Source: Epiperipatus broadwayi
Taxonomy: Eukaryota > Onychophora > Udeonychophora > Euonychophora > Peripatidae
NCBI GenBank assembly: GCA_028023455.1
Contig: JAQFVV010000002.1
Span: 33,737,725 to 33,801,724, forward strand
DNA: 64,000 bases
Reading direction: 5' to 3'
Below the pieces are notes generated by a model that had not been told where the DNA came from, ran no database searches, and worked only from the letters and a program-made list of their open reading frames with translations. Below, one piece after another: positions 22,797 to 34,285 of this stretch; within the stretch, counting starts at the first letter, position 1; each line of letters starts with the position of its first letter. The position numbers and the translations under genes are program-made.

Positions 22797-23747
22797 GTCA
22801 AAAATATTCATATTACTATAATCAACTATCTTAATATCATCTGTTTTTACGTGTAAACTAGTTTTTTTAAAAAAGTATATCTAACCGATCACAAAACTTA
22901 ATTTTAGGATTGAAATTAATAAGACTTATTATTTTTCAAACAAACTAATTAGGAAATTTTAAAGCAACCAACGGCACTCACAAATAAGTACAGAGAATTT
23001 ATGTGCAGTTTGTGATCTGAACCAGGTATGATTAAAAACCCAAGCTTCAATATTTATTACCATACCAATTTTAGTAATCACTACTTACTTACTAAATTAT
23101 TAACTGGATAATTATTACCACCATGGGTAATACAATCGACATAGGTAATCATTTTCACAGCTGATGTTGATATTGTCATGGTAATTAAAGCTGTTATAAC
23201 AATAACTGAATATCTTAAACCAGAGTCATCCTAGTATGGAAACATTACCTGATGATATCACATGACTCCACTTTATTCAATACTCAGCAGCCTACATCTG
23301 GCATTTACTAGTTATTAATTCTTGTAATAGCTAAACATTACCATTATAGTTACAAAAATGCTTATTGGTTCAAGATAAAATAGTATCAGATATAAAATAA
23401 GTACTTTATTCTGAAACTAAACCCAGTTCAGTACTAACATTGACTGATTGCAAGGAATAGTCAGACCACTAGTGTAATTAATTTAATTACAAACTTAGTA
23501 ATCTCTTCAGCATTCATACATATAACATATCCAAATATATACTGTTAAACTAAGACTGAGTTATACTATGAACTTTCATTACTAACTTAAGTCACATTTA
23601 TAAACTTCTAACTTAGAATAGGTTTTGTACTAATCTGGGATTTATTGTAAATAAAAATTTGTTAACTTTACTGCCTTTACAACACACCCGAACACAGAAT
23701 AATTTTTTTAAAAAACATCTTATTAATTTTCAGAAATATATTCACAA
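22797..23747. other. AT-rich DNA, no feature seen
   Basis: No coding or repeat signal is recognised apart from short low-complexity tracts. Confidence 0.5.
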
Positions 23748-23850
23748 AGGCCGAGAGGTCAGTGCAGCCACCTTGCAAGCAAGCAGTTGTCTGCAGACGG
23801 TTGTTGCGGGTTCGCCTCCTGGCCGATGCTATGACATATGGAAAAAGAAA
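23748..23850 (+). mobile_element. tRNA-like mini-SINE, 5' shortened, copy S5
   Basis: It starts within box A (AGGCCGAGAGGTCAGTGCAG), has the anticodon region CCTTGCAAGCAAGCAG (TGC), an extended variable region GTTGTCTGCAGACGGTTGTT, box B GGGTTCGCCTCC, and ends GATGCTATGACATATGG plus A. The first 10 or so bases of the family are missing and no clear TSD is seen. Frames across it are accidental. Confidence 0.8.
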
Positions 23851-24730
23851 CATTTTTACCCCTTTTTTAATACTAAACATCAGTGATATAAATATGGTTC
23901 ACAATTCACTACATTTCCAAGACTCTTATTTTCTAAAAATTTCAAGAAGTAACTCTGCAGTAGAAACCTACAATAATTATGAAAAAAGTTGAATAGTATA
24001 TACTTTATTTATGTCAGGTAAATCTTCAGCTTAAAGTGCAGCTTATAAAGTTGTATCCCACAGACCAGAAAAAGATTTTTATAATTTTTTTATTGTCAAA
24101 GCTCAAATTTTCAGTTGCATTTTTAAATTTTTATTTTAATAATATAAAATAAGAGATATTAAAAAGGTTGCTTGATTATCACCCTATTTTTTATAGCAGA
24201 AAATGTGTGAAAAATATGCTAAGACAGATAAGTTATAACAATTAACATTTTATATAGTAAATCATAATGAAAATGTTAGTTGAACTATATTAGATTGGAT
24301 CAAGTAGCGTTGCTCTTACTTCCTCCATAAATAAAATATATCTTACTTTAGGTTCTGACTGTGATTGGCCCTGACCCATGATCTAATGCAAATAATGCTT
24401 AATATTTTTATATAATTTAATTATATTTATTCACTAAATAACTCTTCAGACTCTAAAACAGGTTGACTCTAATAAAAGTTGTCAAAACTAAGTTAAAATT
24501 TTAGATACAGTGGGGTCATATGCTTCTTGAATTAACAAACTGTACAAAAAATCATTTTCTTATACAATTTACGTTTGCAAAATGAATGCAATCATACTGT
24601 ATGATGTATCAGGCATGTCACAATACAATTCAATGTTTTTCTATATTGACTAGAATGTCTGACATCTTTGTAATAAATACATAAGATTTAGTTAACAATT
24701 TACTCATCTGTTTATTTGCATCTGTAATAG
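23851..24730. other. AT-rich DNA, no feature seen
   Basis: No recognisable feature. Confidence 0.5.
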
Positions 24731-24744
24731 TAAAATACAATAGT

Positions 24745-25091
24745 TAATAAAACAGGCAAAACTCTCCACACAGTAGTGCCACTCAATGCAGGCCAGAGTA
24801 ATCAATGGATGCCAGAAGGCTTGTGCATAAAATCCCTATCTAGTGCCTACTCACCCAATATCCCCAGACTAGTTTCTAGCTTGTGGTTTTCATCAGTGAA
24901 GAGCCACAAGCTAGAAACTAGTCTGGAGATATTGGATGAGTATACACTAGATAGGGATTTTATGCACAAGCTTTCTGGCATCCATTGATTACTCTGGCTT
25001 GCATTGAGTGGCACTACTGAGTGGAGATTTTTGCCTGTGTTAATAAGTTATGAGCAAGTATAAGAAATTGTGATCATGTGATGTTTAGTTA
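24745..25091. mobile_element. RZ2 element, perfect fold-back with tail, 14 bp TSD
   Basis: TAAAATACAATAGT at 24731-24744 and 25092-25105 flanks it. The left arm (AACAGGCAAAACTCTCC onward) and right arm meet at about 24903 with almost no loop. The right side then adds AGTTATGAGCAAGTATAAGA and GTGATCATGTGATGTTTAG, so the end structures are asymmetric. The minus-strand ribozyme at 24862-24903 has an intact core but a mismatch in stem II. Confidence 0.9.
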
Positions 25092-25105
25092 TAAAATACA
25101 ATAGT

Positions 25106-25489
25106 GTATTTTTGATCCCTCTGTTATATATATAAATTTGATCATGAGACTAAAAAATAGATATAGAAGCTTAGGGGGGAGGGGAATCCACTTTTTTAAC
25201 AATTTATGATTTTTATTAGGGTAAGATTGCTTACACTTTTCTTGTCTGTAAAATATTTGTACTTATAAAAGTATGATTATAAATGTCACTAGGGCACAGA
25301 TTATTTATACTTATCAAACCTATAGGTACTGTATGAAAACATTATAATAAGGACATTAAATTAAATTCCATGCAGTGATCAAATGAAGAATATTTCCAAA
25401 TATTTCCAACACTGTGGTTGGAGATTACATGCATCAATTTTTTTTATTAAAAAAACATTTTATACTTTCATTTTAGTAAGAATTTTTGT
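25106..25489. other. AT-rich DNA, no feature seen
   Basis: Nothing recognised. Confidence 0.5.
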
Positions 25490-26115
25490 GTGGGTGATGA
25501 TGATCTGGACCAACTGACCAGTGTTAGCTCAGCATGAATAAGTATATTGGAGATCATTTTTGCATGTATATCGTAAGGTGTATCAGTTATATAAGATAGA
25601 GTGAATAGTTGAAGGTAGCTTGAAAGTTTGTGTTCAAATCCTAATTGCATCAAAAGTTCAGTATATGCAATATATTATATTTAAATATTACAGTTTCAGC
25701 CAGAATTCTTCCCATCTCTCTTCCGTGTATTTATATGGACATATTAAGGCTCTACAAATGAGAGTAAAGTCAAGGGTATGATAAAAATGACGGCATCAAC
25801 AAGGACTTTGAGTACTCCATCATCAGATTTTCAATAGTATTGATGGCTGAAGACTTGGAGAATGGAGAAGATTGAAGCCTGTTCATTAAAGTTTAAATAT
25901 TTGCTATCTTAATATAAACTAAGAATTGAGTATTATATATGTGAGGGAGATGATAACCTGAAACAACTGAAGAGGGCTGGTTCAGTACAAAATATATATA
26001 TTGGAAATCATTTATCTTTTTATATATGTATGTGGTCATGTGCATCGGTTATATAAGATGGAGTGGATAGCTGAAGGGAGCTTGAAGGTCTGTGTTCAAA
26101 CCCTCTCTAATTAAG
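25490..26115 (+). mobile_element. two RZ1 subtype B units in direct order
   Basis: 25490-25655 has the hammerhead region (CTGACCA, core mutated) and the tRNA-like tail TGTGTTCAAATCC. 25700-26115 repeats the whole unit: TTCCCATCTCTCTTCC, ATCATCAGATTTTCAAT, GATTGAAGCCTGTTCATTAA, hammerhead (CTGAAGA then a damaged stem II) and tail TGTGTTCAAACCC. In the first unit the outer stem I bases ATGATC and GATCAT pair, unlike the 48.7 k copy (AATC/GATT). This is a compensatory set. Confidence 0.8.
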
Positions 26116-26572
26116 AATGTTTTTTGTTTCTAAATTTCAGTTGTACTTTTCACTATGGAAAGATGATTTATATATTTTAAATTTATTTGATAGGGTCCTG
26201 TATAGAAGTTTTAAAAAAAAGACTACCCTATTTTTAGATTTATAATTTTAATTTTGTATTATATTTATCCTATTTAAATAGGTGCAGTGATCACTAGAAT
26301 TTTCTGGTCTTGGAGTAGAAGTTGATAATGAAACTGAAAGTAGAAAATCTTATTCCTCTACTTCATATATTGTTTCTTTTTTTGAAAATAACTTTATGAA
26401 TATATAATTTATTGTAAATAATCATAATATTAAAGGAAAATGATTTTTATTTAAATATTTTATCTGCTCACATCATATTTACATAATCACATTTCCATTC
26501 TTTTTATTTAATTTTACATTTTATGAAATTAATTTTTAAAAGAAATAATTTATATTTGCAAATCTATTTGTA

Positions 26573-26954
26573 ATTAGAGGAGATTTGAACACAGATTTTC
26601 AAGTTCCCTTCAGTTATCCACTCCATCCTATACAACTGATACACATAGCCACATAATGCGAAAAAAACAAATAATTTCCAATATGTGTATTTTGTGCTGA
26701 ACTACAACTCATCAGTTGGTGTGGATCATCATATCCCACACACATATGAACAGTGTATAATCTGGACCAACTGATGTCTGCATAATCTGGACCAACTGAT
26801 GTCTGCTGGTTTATCGTGAAATATGTATGTGGTCATGTGTATCGATTATATGGGTTGGAGTGGATGACTGAAGGAAGTTTTGAAAGTCTGTGTTCAAATC
26901 CTCTCTAATTACATTTAGCTTAGGTATACATAATACACCTGTATTCAAATAATA
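26573..26954. mobile_element. RZ1 subtype B fold-back, 14 bp TSD
   Basis: CAAATCTATTTGTA at 26559-26572 and 26955-26968 is the target duplication. The left half is antisense (GATTTGAACACAGATTTTCA onward), the right half sense, ending TGTGTTCAAATCCTCTC. The junction carries a 30 bp tandem repeat of TAATCTGGACCAACTGATGT, so the ribozyme is broken in both halves. Confidence 0.88.
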
Positions 26955-27191
26955 CAAATCTATTTGTAGATATTCTAAAAACTATTATTTGCTTTTAATA
27001 TTTAAAATAATCTTTTTTAAAATAGTATATAAGCAATTAAAGCAATATATTTTCAACACAGCAAATATATTATTAATTTCAAGATTTAAATTTCATAAAC
27101 ATGGAATAGAAACATAAACTAATTTTTTATACATAGAATTGATAAAGATTTTTTGTTTTAGTGAACTATCAAATACAACACTATTTTTTTC

Positions 27192-27303
27192 ATTTTTTTT
27201 TCATATGTCATAGCATCGGCCGGGAGGCAAACCCACATCTGTCTGCAACCAACTACTTGCTTGCAAGGCAGCTGTGATGACCTCTCGGCTAACACCGCTT
27301 GAC
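27192..27303 (-). mobile_element. tRNA-like mini-SINE, long-variable-arm subtype, copy S6
   Basis: The minus strand reads GTCAAGCGGTGTTAGCCGAG, then AGGTCATCACAGCTGCCTTG, anticodon region TTGCAAG, extended variable region, box B GGGTTTGCCTCC and end GATGCTATGACATATG plus A9. A short CATTTT match (left 27191, right 27303) is the only TSD candidate. Confidence 0.8.
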
Positions 27304-27304
27304 A

Positions 27305-28965
27305 TTTTGCAACATAATGACATTCAAAGTTAATATTTGAACTGTAACTGCATGTTAACATATTCATAATTATTTTATGCATTTTATACTAATTTTTTTT
27401 TTAAAGAAAAAGAAAATAAAAAAGTGCAATATTTTTCTTTAAAAAAACTTTTCTAAAAAACTTATTTTTAGAAAGGGTTTTCCATGTTGTAAATAGAGTG
27501 TTGACTCAGACATAATATTAATTATTGGCACAATAAATAACTTCAAAGTATTTCTTTGTGATTTACATTCTTTTAATTTTTGGAAAAAGTATTCTTTTAC
27601 TTCTTTCTAAATGAAACATGGTTTTGATATAAAATTGTACTTTATATTATAACTGTGATTAATTCTGCGATTCTGAGATATGTGACTTCAAGGAGTGTTG
27701 TGATGTCATTGCTAAGCTTTGGTTTTAAATCACTGCCTTGTAGACATCTTTAGTGTTATTTTCCAGTTTTCCATTCATTTGATAACAAAAATTGAAAATA
27801 AAGAAAATGTTGAATTATTAGTTTAAAAAAAAATCTGAAGATGTCACTAATCTACAGAGAAAACTACAAAAGAACTGACAAAGGCCTGGAGCATTGCTGA
27901 TTGGCAGATTCTTTGAAATTGAGCATATAAACAAATTGTTAAACTCCTCTTCAATTATTATAAGCAATGGGCAAATAAATTGTATATTTTCATGGTTTAT
28001 TTAAACATTTATGATTATTTTTACAAAATATTTTATTTAACTCAGTTGGTTAGAATATTGCCTTAAAATTTTATTTATTTAATAATTATTTAAAAAAATA
28101 TTCATATTTATACTTTTTTAAAAAATATATTTTATTTTTAAAATTACAAGTTAAGAAATCCACAATAATAATAAAAAGGAAATTACAATCCTTTGACTCT
28201 GTCAAATATCATGGTACAGATCTTTTATATATTTTAATATTTATAAATGCAATTTTAACTAAATCAGAATAAAACATGCAAATATATGCAATGGATCATG
28301 AAATATCCTAAGGCTAACCATGTATAAGATTATATATATATATATTTGCATATGAAGCTACTAAAAGAATAAAAAGTGTAAAGTGGTGTGGTAGAAAATA
28401 ATTCACCTCTGCCTGAAAATTTTTGCAGTGATATGCCTTAATATACATATATATAGAATTCATTAACTTTTGTAATATTAATTTTTAATAATGTATATAT
28501 ATAATTTTTTATAACAATGCTTTTATTAATTGTGGACTAAAAAGTCTAAAAATAATTATTTGTTCAACCATAATTGAGGTTTTTATCTTTAACTAGAAAG
28601 AAAGTTGTGGGGTGTTCAGAAATTATTTAATTCAGTCCATTGTCAAAAAAATAGGAATTTATTTAATTAACTTCTGTACACCTGCCCACTTTTATTTGAA
28701 GGTCAATAAAAAAATTCCAATTGTGGTTGAAGAAACAATTATTTTTCCACAGTAAATAAAATTATTTATTATAAAATATTTTACATTTATCATTTTAATT
28801 TTTCAACATTTGGATATTGTTTTGCAGTTAATCCAATCACCACAGACTGCTTAATCTTATATATTAATGATTGTTTATAATACTTTCAGTTTATTGCAAA
28901 AGCATTTTTAAAAAAAATTAACTTTGACAATCAAAAGAAATTAAATATATTAATATTTTTTATTA
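27305..28965. other. AT-rich DNA with one weak tRNA-like patch
   Basis: Mostly AT-rich and featureless. Around 28038-28075, AACTCAGTTGGTTAGAATAT resembles a tRNA box A region, and a similar patch precedes a better tRNA-like sequence at 52.7 k. No box B follows here. Confidence 0.4.
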
Positions 28966-28969
28966 GTCA

Positions 28970-29240
28970 TTTATTAGACTAGAGATTATTCACTAAATGA
29001 ATAATATTTCTGTAGTGTAATTTTCACTACTTCACTCTCATGCAAGGTAGGGACTGGTTTTTATTCTCTTTTAACACCTTGTGAAGGCATGTAATCATAA
29101 ACATATGACTAAAGATGTGAAAGAGAAATATGAACCCCAAGATGAACATTACATGCTGAATCAGCATGCATCAATTGGCTTACATCACAATCATTTTATT
29201 GTTCAGTGCATGTGCATATATATATATGTATATATATATA
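28970..29240 (-). mobile_element. RZ1 subtype C abutting the Penelope-like element
   Basis: Read on the minus strand this is a subtype C unit with a worn hammerhead (about 29145-29190: stem II ATGCT/AGCAT kept, core CTGATGA changed to TTGATGC). It continues through TTTATGATTACATGCCTTCA to AATCTCTAGTC. It lies directly upstream of, and opposite to, the PLE reading frame. The first 40 or so codons of the open frame starting at 29081 come from this repeat. Either the PLE inserted beside it or it is the inverted terminal piece of the PLE. Confidence 0.7.
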
Positions 29241-29244
29241 TATG

Positions 29245-32181
29245 CACATTACATAGTACATCGTTTCTTAAACTTAGGAAATTATATGATAAATTAGTTA
29301 GATATAGACAACATATTAGTAATTTTGCATATTTTATTAACAATAACATAATTCCTAAAGGCCTCAGAATAAAAATTATTGCTAACATAGACCAATTTCT
29401 TAGGGAACATGCAATTAAATGGGATAATACAATAAGAGAAGCATCTGTTGCATTAATACATATTTTGAAAGATGCATTTTTGGTAAAACTTAAATTAATT
29501 GAAAAAGAAATTATACATTTTGGTAGTTGTAATTTAATGAATATAGATGAACAGAAGGAATTACAGGAATGGGTTTTTTTGAGAGAGAAGTTATTGGTGA
29601 AGAAATTTCATAATAAAATATATCATTGGTTCAAAGTTATGGGTAATGAGCCAAGATTTGAATTAGTTACTTAATCAGTCACAAACACTAATTAATTGTA
29701 TGACTTCTGATAATCATACTGTGTCAGATATTTCTACATAGGATATGATTCCAATTGATACTGATCAATCATTTGTATCATCTTTACATTCATTAGATTG
29801 TGCTGAAATGTTACCATCTGTTCTTAATAGTGATGCTGGTTTAGCATTGGTTCATAGAGTTACAGATTCTGAATGCACTAACAATATTTTAGTTTCTGGA
29901 AATACTAATAAATCTAACCCAAATATTTATAGCAATGACTTTTTATGTTTAGCTAATAAGGAAAACAATGTGATTAATCTAACTAACATTAATCTTAGTG
30001 AGGCAGAATGTTCACTGTTAAATAAAGGTTTATCTTTTTGCCCTACAGTTCAGTCATTTTATCAAAAAAATGAATTTAAAATTCATCAGGATTTAGATAA
30101 TTTTTCAAGAAGACTTAGATTAAGAGAATTTTTTGGAAACCAAGAATGTGATACTATTGGAAAATTACGATCTGATTGGACACCACCACATCAAAGGAAT
30201 GTGTTATTAGATACGTACATTGATAATGTATATCAGGATATTATTAATAAAATTAGACTTAAACAACATAGTAAGTATAAGAGTAATTTAACATTGAGAG
30301 AGATGAATGCATTATGTAATTTAGTGAAAAGACAGGATATTATTATAAAACCAGCTGACAAAGGTGGATCAATAGTAATTATGAATAAAGATGATTATGT
30401 TAAAAAAGCTCTGGAGCTTTTAGATGATAAAATTTTTTATGAGCCTATTTCACTAACCACTATTAATTCATTATTCAAGGGTATACTTTTTAGTTTAAAA
30501 GATATGAGAGCTAGGGGTCTTATAAATAATAATGTATATAACTTTTTAGTACCAACCAAAATTCATCCTAGTAGTTTTTATATTTTGCTAAAGATTCATA
30601 AACCTGGTTGTCCAGGCAGACCTATTGTAGCTAGTATTGGTAGTCCTACAGAAAATATTTCAGCATATGTTGATAATATTATTAAATTTATTCCACCATC
30701 ATTTAATTCTTATGTTAAAGATACTACTCATTTTCTTTGTGTGTTAGAAAATATTAAATCTGAATTACCAGTTGATTGTTTTTTTGGTTACTTTGGATAT
30801 TGTATCATTATACACAAATATACCTCATGATGATGGAGTTGAGGCTATTAAATGTGCTTTACAAGATAGAGAGTATGATCATGGTCTTATTACTACTATT
30901 GTTGAATTAATATATTTGGTTTTAAGAAATAATTTTTTTACTTTTGATTCTAGATACTATTTACAGAAACAAGGTACTGCAATGGGTACAAAGATGGCAC
31001 CAAGTTATGCAAATATTTTTATGTCAAAACTGGAGTCCTCTATACTTGATAATGCTAAGCTGAAACCTCACACTTGGCTTAGATATATAGATGACATTTT
31101 CATGATATGGCCACATAGTGAAGTTGAACTTTATAATTTTTTAAGTTATTTAAATAATTTTAATAAACATATTAATTTCACAATGAATTTTTCAAAATCA
31201 ATTGCTCATTTTCTTGATGTTGAAGTTATTTACACTAATAGAGTTCTTACTACCACTGTATATAGGAAACCAACTGATAATAACCACTATCTACATTTTT
31301 ATAGTAACCATCCTAAACATTTAAAGGCTAATATTCCTTATAGTCAATTTTTAAGGATGAAGAGGATTTGTAATGATGAGAAATTTCTTCAACAAAATAA
31401 TAGTATTTTATATAATAGATTGCTCAATATGAGGTATCCTAAGACATTGTTGGATAATGCAGTAAGGAGATCTTCTTTAATTGATAGAAAGAAACTTCTT
31501 TTATCTGAAAAGAGTAAAAAACAATTAGATGTTCCACCATTGGTTCTTACTTTTAATAGAGATTTACCTAATATTAACCGGATATTGGCAAAACATTTTA
31601 ACATATTACAGTCCACAGATTAGTTAAAATCTATTTTTTCTGATCCACCTAAGGCTGTATATCGAAAACATAGATCACTTAGAGATATACTTGTCAAAAC
31701 AAATTTTATTACTAGTTCTGTACAGGAAAAAGGATGTTCTCCATGTAAAGATAAAAGATGTTTTACATGTAAACATATTGTTGTGACAAAAATGGTCTTT
31801 AGTACTAAGAATTGTAATTTCAAATGGTATATTCCTAATTATGTTACATGTAAAAGTGTTAATTTGATATATTTGATAGAGTGTAGTAGATGTTTAAACC
31901 AGTATATAGGTGAGTCAGCAAATAGTTTACATGTCAGAATGACTAATCATAGATTTGACATTTTGCATAAGAATAAAGATAGACCGGTTTCAAAACATTT
32001 TAACTTACCGAATCATTCAATTGATGATTTAAAAGTAGTGATTCTTCAGGAAGGTTTTTCTTCTACAAGGGAGAGGAAACAAAAGGAGAGTTTTTTTATT
32101 TTTAAATTCAAGACCTTAGAACCGCATGGATTGAATTTGAACACTGGAACTATTACATCTCTTGGTTACCTGGTCTCCTAA
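29245..32181 (+). pseudogene. Penelope-like element: reverse transcriptase with GIY-YIG endonuclease, decayed
   Basis: One protein is spread over three frames. 29263-29671 holds the N-terminal region (LRKLYDKLVRYRQHI, IIPKGLRIK). A frameshift near 29671 and a TAG at 29739 lead to 29745-30785 (KPADKGGSIVIMNKDDY, FYILLKIHKPG, GRPIVAS). A frameshift in the T run at about 30778-30786 leads to VTLDIVSLYTNIPHDDG, QGTAMGTKMAPSYANIF, the catalytic YIDDIF at 31084-31101 and YRKPTDNNHYLH. After a TAG at 31621 the same frame continues through PPKAVYRKHRSLRDIL, a cysteine cluster CSPCKDKRCFTC (about 31735-31770) and the GIY-YIG nuclease LIYLIEC-CLNQYIGES-LHVRMTNHR with the likely catalytic E in KQKESFF, ending TAA at 32181. 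RT fused to GIY-YIG is the defining PLE architecture. Four lesions show a recently dead copy. The AT-rich codons match the neighbourhood. Confidence 0.93.
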
Positions 32182-32754
32182 ATGATTTCTATATGTGTGT
32201 TTTTTATGTGAAAATTTTTTTATATGAGGTTTTTTTATGTAAAGATTGGTTACATGGATGTTCAATATCTGTGTTTAATTGGTTTATAGATAAATAATTA
32301 GTTATAAATTATTGTACTTTGCACTAACTATAATTTTTAGAATGTATAAGTATTTTAGTTTTTAATGAATATTAATGTGAGCACAGCTATTTTTTGTGTG
32401 TGAGCATAGTTTAATTTTTCTATGTATGCACATATGTATATTTTAATTTTTAATTTTGGATTTTTTATTTTTATTTTAATTTTAATTTAAATAGAATTTA
32501 AGCTTGATTAGGAGGGAATGTAGTTTTTTTTGTTTGAATTTTGTCATTGATTGGGTAGATATTCTGTGTTAGATTTTGTGACCAATCAGGGGGGTTTTGT
32601 TAAATTTTTAATCTTTTACCAAATCTGTAATTTTTGATTATCGCCATTTTACTGTGTATTTTTTTTCTTTCTGATGAAAACCAGTCCTCTGGTTGAAATA
32701 TTATATTATTTATTGGATTTATAAGTCTTTATTTTTTTGTTTATATATATATAA
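32182..32754 (+). other. PLE 3' untranslated region (presumed)
   Basis: T-rich sequence after the last PLE stop, containing the hammerhead-like motif at 32671-32698. Its 3' boundary cannot be fixed by eye. No poly(A) or target duplication was found. Confidence 0.5.
32671..32702 (+). ncRNA. hammerhead-like motif in the PLE 3' region
   Basis: CTGATGA at 32671-32677 is followed by an unpaired A, a 6 bp stem II AACCAG/CTGGTT with loop TCCT (32679-32694), and GAAA at 32695-32698. The bases beyond, ATATTATATTAT, could form a weak stem III, but I cannot pair a stem I. PLEs are known to carry hammerheads in their terminal repeats, and the position fits. This copy is partial or worn. Confidence 0.5.
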
Positions 32755-33600
32755 AATTAAATGTTTATATAGATTGTTATTATAATAATGAATGAAAATG
32801 AGGAGATAAATCCATTAAATAGAGATAAACTTTAGCTTTTGATGTTACTAAAAATTATCAGTTATTACTAATTAACAATTTCTGAGCTAAACAAGTTTTT
32901 CTCATAGACCTATAATAATTCTTTTATTGGGGATTTAAAGTAAAAGGGGTCCTATTTTATTTCAAACTCAAGTTCTTATATGGATTTAAACCCAGAAAGC
33001 TATTTTTATAGGTTGAGAATGTGAAAGAATAGCATCTTTTTTGACATTAGACAAATAATATTTTTAACTTCTCCAGAGAGTTGTATGTGGTGAATTAGAT
33101 GTTTATATGAATTATTATTATAATAATAAATAGAAATGATATCAAATTCATTAAATAAAGAGAAACTTTAACTTTTGATATTATTAAGAAAAAAATCAAC
33201 TACTACTAATTAATAATTCCTGAGGCTAATCAAGTTTTTCTCATAAACCTATAATAGATCTTTTGTTGGTGGTGATTGAAGTAAAAGGGTCCTCTTTTAC
33301 ATTAAATCCAAGAAATATTCTATTTTTTCACATTTTCACCCCTATAAAAATAGCTTTCTGTGTTCAAATCCATATAAGAACTTGGGTTTGAAATAAAAAA
33401 GAACCCCTTTTACTTCAAACACCAGTAACAAAAGAGCTATTATGAAAAAAACTTGCATTGCCTCAGGAATTAATAGTAAGAGATAGTTTCTCAGTAATAT
33501 CAAAAGTTCCCAAAGTTTCTCTCTAGTCTAATGAATATTATCCCCTCATTTCTATTCATTATTATTATTTATCCTTGAGCATTATTACACTTATTATTTA
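32755..33600. mobile_element. family G: two direct units plus one inverted
   Basis: A unit of about 280 bp (GAGATAAACTTTAGCTTTTG, CAAGTTTTTCTCATAGACC, AGTAAAAGGGGTCCT, TCTTATATGGATTTAAACCC) occurs at about 32758-33030, again shortened at 33098-33300, and in reverse at 33300-33560. The result is a large hairpin. It has no ORF and no ribozyme core. Confidence 0.75.
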
Positions 33601-33639
33601 AGTAATACTTTGGGGTAATTTGAGATTTATAATGGCTGT

Positions 33640-33890
33640 TTGTAATATTATAATTGACTATTTATTAGTCTGCATTCAGAACAGGTTATATTTACTTGTT
33701 TAAGTAGATTTATTTAAACTTTTTTGTATCAAAAATTTCAATCTCTGTAGTCAAGTTGCAATCTATAGTGTCTATGTAACTGTATTATACCATTAATAAA
33801 GTTGGGATTTCATTTTTATTGTTAAACAGAGGTTGCCTTGACAACAGTTTGAAATTGTTGATTGTTATTAATATTGGGAATGTCTAGATG
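33640..33890 (-). repeat. family F fragment
   Basis: AGGTTGCCTTGACAACAG with TTGAAATTGTTGATTG and the upstream GTCAAGTTGCAATCTATAGT match the reverse of the flank and core of family F at 19.1-19.3 k. Confidence 0.65.
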
Positions 33891-34004
33891 TTGACTGGTT
33901 TTTAATTATATATATATATATCCAGTTACTATAGCTTAATTAATAAAACTTACTGCTCTCATAACTTTGACAGACCCATTAATGGGAGAACTTTAATAAT
34001 TTTT

Positions 34005-34285
34005 ATCATTCATTAGATTAGAGATTATCCACTTAATTAATAATGTAATTTCATTACACCACTCTCACACATGGTAGGGATTGCTTTCTGTCTGCTTTTA
34101 ACACCTTGTGGAAGGGTGTAATCATATACTTATGACTAAAGACATTTTTTCACATGTCTTTGGTCATATCTTTATGATTACAACCCTTCACAAGATGTAA
34201 AAGTGGATAGAAACCAGTTCCTATCTTGCATGAGAGTGATGCAATGACAATTATGCTACATAAATATTATTCATTAAGAGAAATC
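34005..34285. mobile_element. RZ1 subtype C arms as a ribozyme-free palindrome
   Basis: The left arm (TAGATTAGAGATTATCC, ACACCACTCTCACACATGG, GCTTTTAACACCTTGTGG) and right arm (TTCACAAGATGTAAAAGTGG, CTTGCATGAGAGTG) are reverse complements joined near 34145 at ATGACTAAAGACA. The segment that holds the hammerhead in other C copies is absent. Confidence 0.75.

Noticed and set aside
23659-23992. Three overlapping frames around 23.7-24.0 k
   Set aside because: They cross the mini-SINE S5 and AT-rich flanks; no protein is implied.
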